A stretch of 64,000 nt of DNA from Rotaria macrura (lineage: Eukaryota > Rotifera > Eurotatoria > Philodinida > Philodinidae): NCBI GenBank assembly GCA_900239685.1, contig OENT01000267.1:1-64000 (forward strand), in the 5' to 3' direction. The number at the start of each line of letters is the position of its first letter. The first letter of the stretch is position 1. A program made the position numbers and the translations under genes. Under the pieces are notes generated by a model. That model saw only the letters and a list, made by a program, of their open reading frames with translations. It did not search any database and was not told where the DNA came from. Of this stretch, positions 12,577 to 23,726 are shown in pieces.

Positions 12577-15500
12577 TCAAAATGTAGTAGAAGTATTTTC
12601 CTCTGCTTCACTACTTACGGCTAATTGATGCGTTTTATGCGACTGAAACGAGAAAGAAGAAAACAATGAATAGCCTGCTTGCAGTTTTGATTAAATGCAA
12701 ACTTACTGAATACAATAATTTATAAAGCTCTAGGGATGCTGCTCGATAGCTATTACGTCGAATGATTAAAATACAAGAAATAAAGCTAAAGAAAAGATAA
12801 CATTTATTGATGTTGATTGAAGTAATCATAGTTTATGCTTACATAAATATCAAAGTTAATGGAATAACAACAACGGCACTTGTAATTTTAAGTATGATGT
12901 TGGTGACAATATCATTTTTAATTTGTGTTACAATATTGCGAACTGAATAATAAATGTAAAAATCCGGTTCATGACTATATAAACGAAATGGTCCACAACC
13001 ACGAGATGGTCGAAGCCTGTAATAATTATTTTATTTTATTTTATTTTTCAATAAAATAAACTTACGATGTAGCAAGAAAAGTAATTGGTAGCAGAGCCCA
13101 CACGAACGACATCAGAAGAACACCCGTGAATATGTGTCGAGTTCGAGCAGGACTCAATTGAAGTTGTGAATTTGATCGAAATAGAATTAGACTTAGCTGT
13201 AAAGCAATAGATAAAAGGAAAGTTACACACAGACACATTGTATAGACTTTGTTTTCTCTTACGTATTTAATAATGAAGGTAAGCAAATTCTTAGCTGCTG
13301 CAATCAATGGTAGGAATGGACAGAAGAGAAAACCATGCCTAGTACATTACATACACATGTATATGAATTCTCTTATCGAAATTAATGTAATAATTTACCA
13401 GCACAATGTTTGAGTATATGTCAAATCTAGTACATAATCTCCGAGTTCAAATTGTAACGGTTGAAATAGAAAGCATGGTTCAGGTGGTTTTTCACTTGAA
13501 TCCATAATATCATTCACTTCTTGTGTTGTATTCTTGGGTGAACAGCAACGTATTAAAAGACTAAAATCAAGTTGAAGTCTCTTGAAACAGTACTATTTAA
13601 AATACCCCTACGCCTTTTATTGACATGCTTTTCCAACAGATTCATCCAATTTATAAACCCAGTCGATATCATTGTATGGTTATCGTCTCATTCAAGGAGA
13701 ACACATAATGTAACAGATTTTATTTTTGTCATGAAAACCTACCTTCGACCTTTCATACCAACTAAAACCTATGTTTTTTACTAGGCATTTACTTATATTT
13801 GTCAGGACTTTTCTTTATTAATCGATGTCAAGTTTTTGGCGCTTATCCTTACGTTTCGATTTCAGATAGTAATGATTTAGTTTTTTATTTCGAAAATAGT
13901 ATTTACAAAAATTCATTTCTCTCGTTGTTATATATCATGTGTGAAAAACAGCAATTATAGATTGATAGGAAGTCACCCATCATGGTTTAAATTTTTGTTT
14001 TTCTATGATATCTGAATAGATACAAAAGATTTCTAAGTTAGTTCAACTATCAGACGTGTAACTATATTGTATACACCTTTATGGATGTGTAAGTGTATGC
14101 TAAACTATCTGTCTGTTGTTGCTGTTGTTACTATAGAGTCATAATTTGCATTTAGAATGAATATTAAGATATGAAAAACATTATTATATGTGAATTTTCA
14201 TTCAAGATGTATAGATGTATCGAATAAGAAAAATCTAAAAAGATGAAGACTTATATCTACCTTCGCAATGGATCGACAATAAGATGAACCACTATCATAA
14301 CGACAGTATCTGTAATAACAAGTCGATAAATAGCTTGACCGATCAAAGTTTCCCAACACTATGTAAAAACATGGATAAGACATGAAATCTTTCATAAATC
14401 CTATTTCATTACATGTATAAATCTCTTATCTCCTTCAAATTCTACACAACTAACTATTTCTGATTGTCGTCCACATCGATTACTATTACATGTTATTTCC
14501 AGAATAATAATGAATACAAATGTAAACAGTAGAAGTAATCGCATGAAAATAACTCTAAAAATAACATGTAAGAAGAAATACTTTTTTTTCGTGTTTTATT
14601 TTCGATTCTATCAAAATATTACCGGATTAAATAATGACGAACAGTAGTAGTACGTGTATATAGTGGAAGTTCTCTGATAAACGCAAATATTAATTGTGAT
14701 AGTATGTTAATTACAGATACCAATGTTGATGGCAAGTATTCGATAGCCATTTCCGTAAGACGACTTGTTGTACTTGAACCATCGTTCTGTTCTTTTTTTG
14801 CTCTTTCCTTAAAAACAAATGAATCTCATGCTATTCTTTTTACTCGAATAAAAATGAATCAAACTTGAAATGAAAATTGATTAGTAAAATAGATAGCAGT
14901 AATAGCACCAGCAAATAAAATCAATGTAACGATCCAAGTAAGCAGACGTTTAAATTGAAAAAATATTTTATCCATTGCTCGATCAAATCTAAAGTTGATT
15001 TTTTCATTACGTTCAAGAAAAATAGTTCGTATTTCATTGTTAAAACGAGTTTTGACTTGTTGAGCAACAGTATTATTAGTTGTAGAATAATTCCATCGTG
15101 CAAAAATGTATGAAAAAAGATTACTTTCAAATGATTCATTTTGTACATAACTTTTACTCATACCATCGCCATATCTAAACAGTTACGAATATACTTAATC
15201 GTTAAGATTTCTGTGAATATTTTATAAATATTTACTTTCGTAAGATAATCACTCCTGTTATCAAAAGAGCTCCAAATATTGTCAGAAAAACAGCTAAGCC
15301 CATGTTGTATGTTTGAAAATATGAATTTTCGCCGTATGACTTTGTTAAATTTCTATAATAGCCAATAAATAAACGATTACTAGCAAAGAGTCCCTAGAAT
15401 TAAAATGAACAAAAGATATTGATTCGATACAACAACGTTAAAGATCATACGTACAGTTCCATCGATTAGATTACTCAAAAATTTTAATTGATTATTTTCA

Positions 15501-16469
15501 CTTTCACGTGATGCATTGCTTAAAAATGTTTCTGTATGTAATGAACAGCAACTACTAGCAGTATATAGATCATTCAAGCATGTTTGATTTTTGTCATTCA
15601 AGTTGGTTGCTAATGGTAGATTAAGTATTTCACATTGTGGATCATTCAATGAACATTGCTGAAACGATTGATTAGATCGTGAAATATTATTTATTTGATT
15701 GTACTGATCCATCGCATATGTGGAAAAGTCTATGGGTTCTGGATATATATATGTTGGCATTATTATACATGTAAAACAAATGATAAAAGTTAAAATATTC
15801 AAATAAAACAACCATAATATAAATTGAAAATATGAACGTATTGTATAACCATAACGTTCTAGTAGAATATTAAGAAAAAACAAATCATATCACAGTATTA
15901 TAAATTTTAATTTCGATTTAGATCTTACTTTCAATAAAATCAAGCAAAAATTCCATTGGTGATGGAATTTTAGGAAATAGTTTTAAAAATTTTGTTCCAA
16001 CCGATTCTCTTTGCTAATTAAAAGATGAAATAAATCTTCACTATATTTACTAGTAAAATGTCAACTATTCTGCTCACCGTTTTTACTTGATTTTCATCGA
16101 CAGATGCAACGATTTTAGCCCTATTGTAATAAACTATTTAACATTGCAAATATTTTCGATTTATCAATATTTACCAATATTTCCGTTGTTTTCTCTCAAT
16201 AATTTCTATTAATGGAGATTGAACATCCGTGTCATTTACCTAAGATATTAAAATATTGTTTCGTACAAATTTCATAGTTTTTGGTATTAGTCATTCATTC
16301 ATACTTTTTCTGGTGATGGAACAGTAACAACTGTGGTTCCATGTGTATGGACTACAGATCTTCTTTGACTTACCGGATCTAATTCAATCTTTTCAGAATG
16401 TGAATTTGTTCTTGTTTTTTCAGGATGACGACGATCGTGCCTTCGTTGTGCTGATGAATCCGAATTCAT
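12577..16469 (-). CDS. transmembrane channel-like protein (TMC)
   Basis: Complete 780-aa TMC family protein in 16 exons (transcript order): 16305-16469, 16175-16239, 16078-16120, 15929-16013, 15455-15858, 15236-15393, 14865-15174, 14623-14807, 14413-14554, 14261-14358, 13399-13560, 13263-13338, 13066-13196, 12843-13016, 12707-12785, 12577-12642. All phases agree. The diagnostic TMC signature CWETLIGQAIYRL lies at about residues 520-532. Other family landmarks are RYGYTIRSYFQFILWLFYLN before the first membrane segment, LFIGYY, IFARWNYS, EYLPSTLVS, the TYTQTLCWHGFLFCPFLP segment and RPSRGCGPFR near the end. TMCs are multi-pass membrane proteins, best known as pore subunits of the mechanotransduction channel in hair cells and related sensory cells. 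The charged N-terminus is short and the C-terminal tail ends SSEAEENTSTTF. The subtype (TMC1-8) cannot be assigned by eye. Confidence 0.95.
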
Positions 16470-17344
16470 TATTTAGTCTACTATGGATGATCTAAGTACA
16501 AAAGGAGTGTTAACAATCGTCTATATGTCTGTCAAATTTAGTGTATCGACAATAAATTCTCTCCAACTATTCTTTCTACATTTCTATGACGTTCTGTTGT
16601 TACTCCGACAACAAACCTTATCAGTTGTTTTACCGAGTTACACAACAAAAGTCAATGTAAAAAGACAAAATATAAAAATAAAATAAGCACACTTTCTGCT
16701 TCTCTATGACGATATATATTACATGCGAGAGTATGAGACGAAGCATCGCTTCATCTACCCTCATATGTTAGTGTATACGTCAGAATTCGTTTGAATGCTG
16801 GTTTTTTATCAATTCATAGGTGTTGAAATGTTTTTGACTAGTCTATCGAAAATAGACTTCTAAGGATCAAATTTTAACCGTGAAAAATAACTGATTTTCA
16901 AACCTAATTCTGATTCGAAAAAAATTTGATTCCTCTACTTTTTTTCATCAGTATTTCGCTTATAAATTTCAATCACGTGTAACAATTTTGTTCATTATTT
17001 ATTTTGAAATTCGAATTTTATGATACAGACTGAATGAGTCATGGTTCGAACTCAATTCAATACAGAATCAGCTTTTTCTCTCTACCGTTGACTATTTAAT
17101 TGCTTACATCAACAATAAATGACAAGGTTGCTCAGCTATTCATGAATTGCCAATGAAAGAAGCATATCGCAAGCATATCGCAAGCATATGATAAAAACAT
17201 TTACTCGTTTACACACGTGGGAGAACATATCAACGATTACAAAATAGTTGAACCATGTTCCGCATGTTGAAGTAACAAGTAGGAAATATGAACATTGAGA
17301 ATCGACATTGTTCTAGAATTTTTGTTGAAATTAATATTCTTATA
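16470..17344. other. 5' flank of the TMC gene
   Basis: Intergenic sequence holding the presumed TMC promoter. Around 17162-17190 an 11-bp unit (GCATATCGCAA) occurs about two and a half times in tandem. No gene seen. Confidence 0.55.
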
Positions 17345-18003
17345 TGTGGGTCATTCTGAAAGTTTTTCGCTTTGCAATACTGTTAGCTTAGTTTGAAAGA
17401 ATTTTATTATATTTGTTCGAGGTAATGTCCTTGTGCACTGATACACTTATTCATTCTTGCGAACCACTTTTCATAACATTTGTAGAAATCATCTTTTTGA
17501 AGACAGTCTATTTGTGTTCTGACAGCATCACGAAGTTCATTAGTATCCTCGCAAGAAGCTGCTTTTTAATTTTACCAGTTCACGAACAGCTTCGATGTTT
17601 TCTGGAGTGACTGCAGTTCTTGGTCGACCAGCACGGGGTTCATCTTCAAAGTGATCCCTGCCATGACTGAATTCAGCAAACCAATTATAAACTGTGATAG
17701 GAGAAACACAAGAGTCACCAAAGGTTTTGTGTAATGATTCAAGACATTCCTCTTGCGATAATTGTTGTTTGTTCTCATAATAAATCATAACACGATTTTT
17801 ATTCTTGTGTTAGATTCATGACGATGCAAAAAAAATAGGCCAGTAGTGAATTACTTAATCTACAAAATAGCCTAAGGAAAAATGTTTAAGAGCTAAAACT
17901 TTTTATACTTTCTTCGAAGAGTTGGGTCTACTAACGCAAGTACCAAGGTCTTAGATATCTCTTAATTTAATAAAGAATCTAAAAACTTTTAGAATGACCC
18001 ACG
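17345..18003 (-). mobile_element. internally deleted mariner element
   Basis: A 659-bp element with imperfect terminal inverted repeats of about 23 bp: left GTGGGTCATTCTGAAAGTTT from 17346, right end the complement of GTGGGTCATTCTAAAAGTTT. TA dinucleotides flank both ends (17343-17344 and 18004-18005), as expected for Tc1/mariner insertion. Inside, on the minus strand, are the two ends of a mariner transposase but not the middle, so the element cannot move by itself. Confidence 0.85.
17407..17788 (-). pseudogene. mariner transposase, catalytic core deleted
   Basis: The first part (ATG at 17788) is the N-terminal helix-turn-helix region: SVSPITVYNWFAEF-type motif then DEPRAGRPRTAVTPENIEAV, typical of mariner DNA-binding domains. 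Near 17570 the frame changes and the sequence jumps to the family's C-terminus, DDFYKCYEKWFARMNKC then GHYLEQI and a stop at 17407-17409. The DDD catalytic region of roughly 200 residues is missing. In the unshifted frame the ORF runs a few codons further and stops at 17540. Confidence 0.85.
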
Positions 18004-18999
18004 TAGATCAAATAGCTACTGTGTTTCGTTCCTATTTTCTCCCACAGTGTAATATCCATTGAAGTAAAACTTTCTTTCATTTCGACTAATCTCTACTTAT
18101 CGTCAAGTATAATCTTTTCAATTTCAAAATTTGATATTCTGCTAGTCTGCTCAAAGTTCGTAGGATGATACTGAAATTGCTTGAAATCATTTTTAAAAGT
18201 TTCAGATTCAACTTGAGAAAATTTTCAACTGAAGTGAAATTCATTGAATGAATCCACGTCACATCAGAATGTTTTCGATAATATGTCAAATAAAAATTTC
18301 TTTGTAAGATTGAAATTCTATCAGTAATACTTGAACGAAGTAGTCGATTGAAAAAAGCCATTGAAAACAATATTTCGAACCATAAAAAATCATTTACACA
18401 AATCAATCCTACAAGACAAGAGTTGGATCGAATATATTGAACTAAAACAATTTTAAAAGAATGAGTTTCTAATTATTCTACACTCATCGAATTTGATAAT
18501 TTTTCTATTATTTCAACAAGTATACTAAGACTTCGAAAAAATTAGTGTTGTTCTCATGACTCAAACAATTGTTTTATTCAAGGAAGAATCATTCGATTGT
18601 GACAGTAAAATCTGAATATGTTCAGACGAACATATGAAATATTAAATTGGTTACTAGAAAAAACTGGAGCCTAATATGAAATATGTTTCGGTTAGCTGAA
18701 ATTGTGCAGAAGAGCTTCTGCCAACACCTTGGAATCTTGTCTTTTTTAAAATTCAAATGCAAACAAAGCTGAGTACTTATTCGATGTGTGTTAAAATTTT
18801 TTATTACAAACACTTATAGAGAGGTATGAGATGCGTCTGTAAAGCAATATTCTCGATTGAATTTTATTGAATTCATGATTTAGAAAAAAAAAAGAGCTTT
18901 TCCCTATTTTATTTGCAAGGAAAGGGTGTTCATGATCTAGATAGAAGAACAATATATTTATTGACTACATTTTTGAAATGGAAAAAAAATATGATCCAT
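18004..18999. other. intergenic, no gene seen
   Basis: A+T-rich sequence between the mariner relic and the phosphatase gene. Open frames at 18086-18406 and 18622-18813 (minus) have no recognisable motif and are probably chance. Confidence 0.5.
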
Positions 19000-19599
19000 T
19001 TAAATTTTGTACTTGATCACTTGACAATTGGCCGGATACGTTTTTCTGCCGTCGAGAATCTCCCATAAAAAGTCACCATGTGAAAATACTGCAATGCGTC
19101 TTTCGGGTCGCTGTTGAATAAAATGACGAAATTTTTCTAAACGTTTTTTTTGAAAATCATGCGTTTCGCTACAATGCTTCAAATCATACGGCCACCACCA
19201 TGTATCATCCATGGGAACATTTGACCAATCGAATTTACTTGGAAATTTTGGTTGTACAACACTACGCTTTTGCCCACAGCTATAATCTGACGAGCAAATT
19301 TCAGTAATATCCGGTAGAACAATAATGGGTCCCGAGTATGATGGTGGTAAAGCAGTTTGACATGTTTGAAGGGCTCGTGTCAGTGGGCTGACAACAGCCA
19401 GATCGATTTCTAGTTCTTCCAGTTCTTTATGTAAAGCTCGTGCTTGTGCAAAACCTTGTTGAGTTAAGCCAGCATCACGATATGCACTTGATTCATCATA
19501 ATCCCGATTAGCAAGGGATTGACCATGGCGAATAAGAAAAAGTGTCTTCTCTGATGTTGTTGTTCGTTCTTCATCGTTTGTTTTCTTTTTCGCTGGCAT
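19000..19599 (-). CDS. histidine phosphatase / phosphoglycerate mutase-like protein
   Basis: Intronless 199-aa protein of the histidine phosphatase superfamily. The phosphate-accepting His is in LFLIRHGQS (His25) and the second catalytic His is in IAVFSHGDF (His174). The Arg in SPLTRALQT and the Glu in PDITEICSSDY supply the other expected active-site groups. The segment with WSNVPMDDTWWWP is typical of the uncharacterised PGAM-like branch rather than glycolytic mutase, so the substrate is unknown. The start ATG is only 6 bp after the stop codon of the upstream ANKRD54-like gene on the same strand, which suggests one polycistronic transcript or trans-splicing. Being intronless is unusual among its neighbours. 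Confidence 0.9.
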   Translation of the reverse strand: MPAKKKTNDEERTTTSEKTLFLIRHGQSLANRDYDESSAYRDAGLTQQGFAQARALHKELEELEIDLAVVSPLTRALQTCQTALPPSYSGPIIVLPDITEICSSDYSCGQKRSVVQPKFPSKFDWSNVPMDDTWWWPYDLKHCSETHDFQKKRLEKFRHFIQQRPERRIAVFSHGDFLWEILDGRKTYPANCQVIKYKI

Positions 19600-19605
19600 T
19601 ATTAT

Positions 19606-20508
19606 CTATAATTGTACATTTTTATAAATAGAGATTGTTAAATTAGAAAATAAAGAAACATCTAAAGTAGAATCTTCTACTAATGAAGAATTTAAATTTT
19701 CTAATTGTTGACAAAGATTTGTTATAGAAGTATTTTCACTCGTCTGTGACGAACGATTTTTAAGTAAACGAATCAACTAGAAGAATAAGAAAAGAAGAAA
19801 TAATAATTATGATACAAAATCTAATGCATGCAGCTATGTTATCTATACTTCAATGATCTCAGCTTTAACATCGGGTGATGATATAGTTCTTTTTTCATTC
19901 ATCATTGCTTGTAAACGACTTAACGCATTTGTCAACGGTGTTGTTCGACTTTTTGTTGTCGATAGATTAGCACCAGCACGAAGAAGAACACCAACAATTG
20001 CCAATCGACTACTAATACAAGCTAAATGCAATGGAGTATTACCAAGGGAATCTTCAGCATTAACATCGGCACCGTGGTCGATAAGAGCCTTTACTAATAG
20101 AAGTAAAACAACCGTCGCACATCCTGACTTGTTAATATCTTTTTTTTGTTCAAAAATTTACCAATGCCTGCATCAGTTTTTGTTGAAGCAACATGTAATG
20201 AAGTACGACCATATTTATCAGCTGTGCAAGAATCAACACCGGATTGAAGAAGATCAAGTACTGAACGGAAATTACATAAGATTAGATCGTTGAATACTTT
20301 CAACTATACCTCGATCATAGTCTTGTGCATTGACAGCATCGATCAGGAAATGTGCTTCTAGAATCAATATGATGTAAAATGCTGAAATATTTCGAAATTA
20401 CTTTCTACCTCGACTTCCATTGACAAGACTAGATACAGTAGCTCGACGAATGGATACACGTTCTCGTCGAGAATCTCGAGATTTACCTAAACAACGTGAA
20501 GATGACAT
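19606..20508 (-). CDS. ankyrin-repeat protein, ANKRD54-like
   Basis: Predicted 220-aa protein in five exons: 20409-20508, 20310-20357, 20162-20260, 19849-20093, 19606-19776. Phases fit throughout, including 49-52-bp introns. At least three ankyrin repeats are clear: DAVNAQDYDRVLDLLQSGVD, ADKYGRTSLHVAS..GIVKALIDHGAD, and DSLGNTPLHLACIS..LLRAGAN. The region after the repeats (LTNALSRLQAMM, VKAEIIELIRLL, then LCQQLENLNSSLVED) has the same order as the C-terminal part of ANKRD54 (LIAR), a Lyn-interacting nucleocytoplasmic shuttling protein, so this is the best guess. The N-terminus is Arg/Ser-rich and shorter than in vertebrate ANKRD54. Its stop codon TAG is followed after 6 bp by the ATG of the histidine phosphatase gene. 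Confidence 0.85.
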
Positions 20509-21032
20509 GAACGATGAATAACATGAATTCTATCTAATGATCTACCTGTGGTCTGGTTTAATCGATTGGCTTGTAGTATCATCGATTTGTTTCTCAGCTA
20601 CACTTCTTATATACACACGCACTAGGAATTAAGATTCTAATTTATTTTCAATTAAAAAACGCTAACTAACAAATGTGCTGAAGGATTTTGGGTGTATTAA
20701 TAATAAATAATATAGATGTCGCTAATTTTGTATAAGTTACTATGAAGGCTTAAAATAGCATGGTTGCGATACATGGAATGACTATCTTGTATACAGGTTA
20801 TTCCTTGCGCTCTATTGTCTTAAAAAGAGTCTTGATCTTTAAGTTTGTATCTTGTTGTTTATGGTACAGCTGTAGTTGAACTTTTACCAAATAATCTTTC
20901 AATTGTAATTTATACATAAATTTTAAAAAATCGTTTTTAATGTAAAACAGCTTTATTTTCTATTTCACTTGAAATACAATGTAATTTTTTCTTATTCATC
21001 TCTCGTTTAACAGCGCTATGGTGTTACTCAAA
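20509..21032. other. intergenic, 5' flank of the ANKRD54-like gene
   Basis: A+T-rich DNA with no gene seen. It ends at the target-site duplication of the next transposon. Confidence 0.5.
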
Positions 21033-21041
21033 GTTTTAGAT

Positions 21042-21785
21042 GGGCCTACGAAAATTGCGCACGACGAAAGTTGCGCACGGAAAGATGCGCACGAGATATT
21101 TAACTTTGGTTTCGTGGTAGAAAATAATCAAAACAACACAAGGTACGGAAACATTCGAACATTTTGAATCGAAATTGAATATGAATTATGGTGAGAGATG
21201 TATAATAGGTAGAGATGATTATCCTGTAAAATGACTAACGATTTTTGATCAATAAATAACTGATCCGTTTGATACTTTGTCACAATTAAGTTAAGCTCAT
21301 TTTGAGAACAAAATGTTCTGTATAAAAGAACACATAAGAGATCGAACTAACAGAACTGATTATTCTCTATATTATTCAATCATGTATACTGCTGTTCAAT
21401 ATACTACTACAGAGAAAGGTGGACCGTTCATGCTGGTGAACCTGTTTCAAAGAAAAAAATATCAACATCTTGGCAACCGTTTAAAAAATCTCGTCTCGAA
21501 TCCTCACCGCAAAATTATTGATCAAATCACTGCTTTAGCACATTATATTACTCTAAATTAGATATCCTCATTAAAAATATCCATTATAACCATATAATCA
21601 CTGTGATCGCGACAGTTTATGTGTCTATTTTTTTCTCTGTTCACAAGTCTATATGTTTCAATATATGATTTAAAAAATAAAATAAAGCTAATAAAATTTT
21701 TTTTCGCTAAATATTTGATAACGTTTCACACTTCATGCGCATCTTTCCGTGCGCAACTTTCGTCGTGCGCAATTTTCGGGTTCCC
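21042..21785. mobile_element. 744-bp MITE with 9-bp target duplication (Mutator-like)
   Basis: Terminal inverted repeats of about 50 bp begin GGG and contain CGAAAATTGCGCACGACGAA in both ends (left from 21049; right as the complement ending near 21778). The element is flanked by a perfect 9-bp direct repeat, GTTTTAGAT, at 21033-21041 and 21786-21794. A 9-bp duplication with long inverted repeats fits the Mutator/MULE superfamily. The interior has one 82-codon open frame (21313-21561) with no transposase motif, so the element appears non-autonomous. The intact duplication suggests a fairly recent insertion. Confidence 0.85.
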
Positions 21786-21794
21786 GTTTTAGAT

Positions 21795-22078
21795 ATGAAC
21801 CCAGATGGGTAATCTTACAAAAATCATAGATCAGTTCTTCCATTTTTTCGAAAACATCTCTTGTGGGTAAAATTGTTTTTTCGATGAGAGAATAATGAAA
21901 ATCTAATTGTTTGAAAATTTGTATTATAAAAATTAAAACGAAGATTTTCAGCAGCGATTTATGCTAAACTCCTGGAAAGAATTCAACGATGTGAAAAAGA
22001 ACAATAATGCCACATAAACACAGTCATATTCTTTCTGATAGTTGATCTTTCTGTGAAACACGTTACGCTGTGCGCAAC
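21795..22078. other. intergenic between transposons
   Basis: Short A+T-rich stretch between the MITE and the hAT-like remnant, with nothing recognisable. Confidence 0.4.
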
Positions 22079-22769
22079 TAGTGTTTCCGATGGAAATCTA
22101 AAACAAAACGTATATGTACACTTTACTTGTATGAGCAAAGTGTACGTTTACGCTTTGTTTTTGGCACCAAAGCGTACAGAAACCAATTTTTCGATCTAGA
22201 AAACAAAAAGTATTGTTCGCTTTGCAGTGATGAATATGAACTAAAATTTAGAAAGCAATTAGCAGGGACAACAGGACTGTGCAAGAGATTTCAGGGTCAC
22301 CTGCTTGAAAAATATTTGACTAAGGCTTTCTCGGAGTTTTCGACCAACTATATTTCTTCATTTTAATTACAGCGCTGTCACCATCACATTATGTTGTCTA
22401 AGTGGATCACACCAATCAGTACGCAAATTTGAGTGAAATGAAGAACTATGTAGCTAAGCCTCTCATTCTGACCCGTTTGCGTCCACATGCGAATAAATGA
22501 TAAATAGACATACTGTTTCATAATTGGATACAAGATTTTTTAAAATATGAAAAGAAAGTGAGTTTGAACAACAAAAATAATTCAAAGATCACAGTCTAAT
22601 ATCTTATATAGTAGGTAAAGTTCTAGAATCAAAGTGTAAATAGTTTTTGCAAAATTTACACAGTACACGTTGGTTTTTAGAGAAAATTATAAATCAGAGT
22701 GTAAATCAGAATTAGCAGATGTTCCGTACATTTTACTTCTGCTTGGTACACCTGCTATTGGAAACACTG
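22079..22769 (+). mobile_element. hAT-like non-autonomous remnant
   Basis: The ends are inverted copies of (T/C)AGTGTTTCC(G/A)AT(G/A), resembling hAT termini of the CAGTG type. Subterminal palindromes follow the left end (GTACACTTT...AAAGTGTAC and GTACGCTTTG...CAAAGCGTAC). An open frame at 22127-22366 contains KKYCSLCSDEY then GTTGLCKRFQGHL, matching the spacing of a BED-type zinc finger, the usual N-terminal domain of hAT transposases. No catalytic domain follows. The flanking 8 bp share only CAAC, so a target duplication is not established. Confidence 0.5.
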
Positions 22770-22923
22770 ATATCAACTAATGTCATTAGCACATCCACGT
22801 AGATAATATACAGGGTGTCGCAAAAGTCATCTACCAAAAAGAAAATTGAATATCTCAGCCATTTTTTAAAGAAACCCATACAATCTTTTTTTGTTTGAAA
22901 GAGAAATGTTCTAAGTATAGTTT

Positions 22924-23725
22924 CCCTAATGAATGTACTGAATCAAGGGTACCTGAAAAAGTACCCTGGTACTAGTATGTCACAGGTACTTTTGGGTACT
23001 TAAGTACCTTATAGTACTTTTAGGTACTTATAAGGTACTCGGGTGGGTACCCTGCTGCATAGCGTCTAGTAAGTGGGTACTTGAAGTTACTGATCAAATA
23101 CTCGGCTGGGTACTGTTGCGCAGTAAGTTTAGGTACCCTGCTGCCAAAGCTGCAGTATGTTGATGATCGAACCTAACCTTCGACTTTTTTCATTTTTGCT
23201 TCTGTCAAAGCAAATTATAATTTGTTTTCGTTTTTATTTAATTTAATTTTTTCAATTCTGAAAATTCAAGCGGGTCAAATTTCTCGATCTGATCGAGCTT
23301 GAGTTGATCAGATCTCCACCAGACCATATCAAGGTAGTCCTCTCTCGATTTATGATCGAGATCGGCATTTTTCGACTATAATAAATAGTCAAGAAATAAT
23401 CTAGAAAAGATTAGTATGAAAATATATTAGTTTTTTATGTTTTGTCTAGTTGTTTATATGGAGCTGTGTGTGCGAAAGAAAACGGTGAATGAACAGTCAC
23501 TATACAGAACGCGCCAAATCAAGGATACCCTGTAGAGTTTTCCAAAGTAAAGTTACAGGTGCAGGTACTCATACAAGTACCTGTTCAGTAAACATACTGA
23601 TGTGGGTACCCAATGCAGTAACTAGATCAGTATAATCACTGAAAATTTTCGAAGTACCCGTATCGGGTACCTTGCTGAGGCTTTCGCAGTACATGGGTAC
23701 CCTGAACTCAGTACTTCCCCTAGGG
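22924..23725. mobile_element. nested element with GGTAC-motif arrays
   Basis: This block lies just inside the left inverted repeat of the Tc1/mariner element. Its two ends are imperfect inverted repeats: left CCCTAATGAATGTACTGAAT, right (complement) CCCTAGGGGAAGTACTGAGT, both followed by a variant of TCAGGGTACC. GGTACC, GGTACT and AGTACC motifs are packed into about 200-230 bp at each end, in both orientations, around a core of roughly 300 bp without them. No transposase is present. The right flank falls directly in the N gap, so the target duplication cannot be read. The superfamily is unknown; CCCTA termini recall piggyBac, but the left flank is not TTAA. Confidence 0.6.
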
Positions 23726-23726
23726 T

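Noticed and set aside
13062..13307. Continuous minus-strand ORF joining two TMC exons
   Set aside because: It reads through a short in-frame intron; the family alignment requires splicing at 13263 and 13196.
17340..17352. TGTGGG as a telomere-type repeat
   Set aside because: Only a single copy, and it is part of the mariner inverted repeat; no tandem array.
22060..22090. GTGCGCAAC near the hAT-like end resembling the MITE's GCGCA motif
   Set aside because: A single short match without the rest of the MITE terminus; treated as coincidence.
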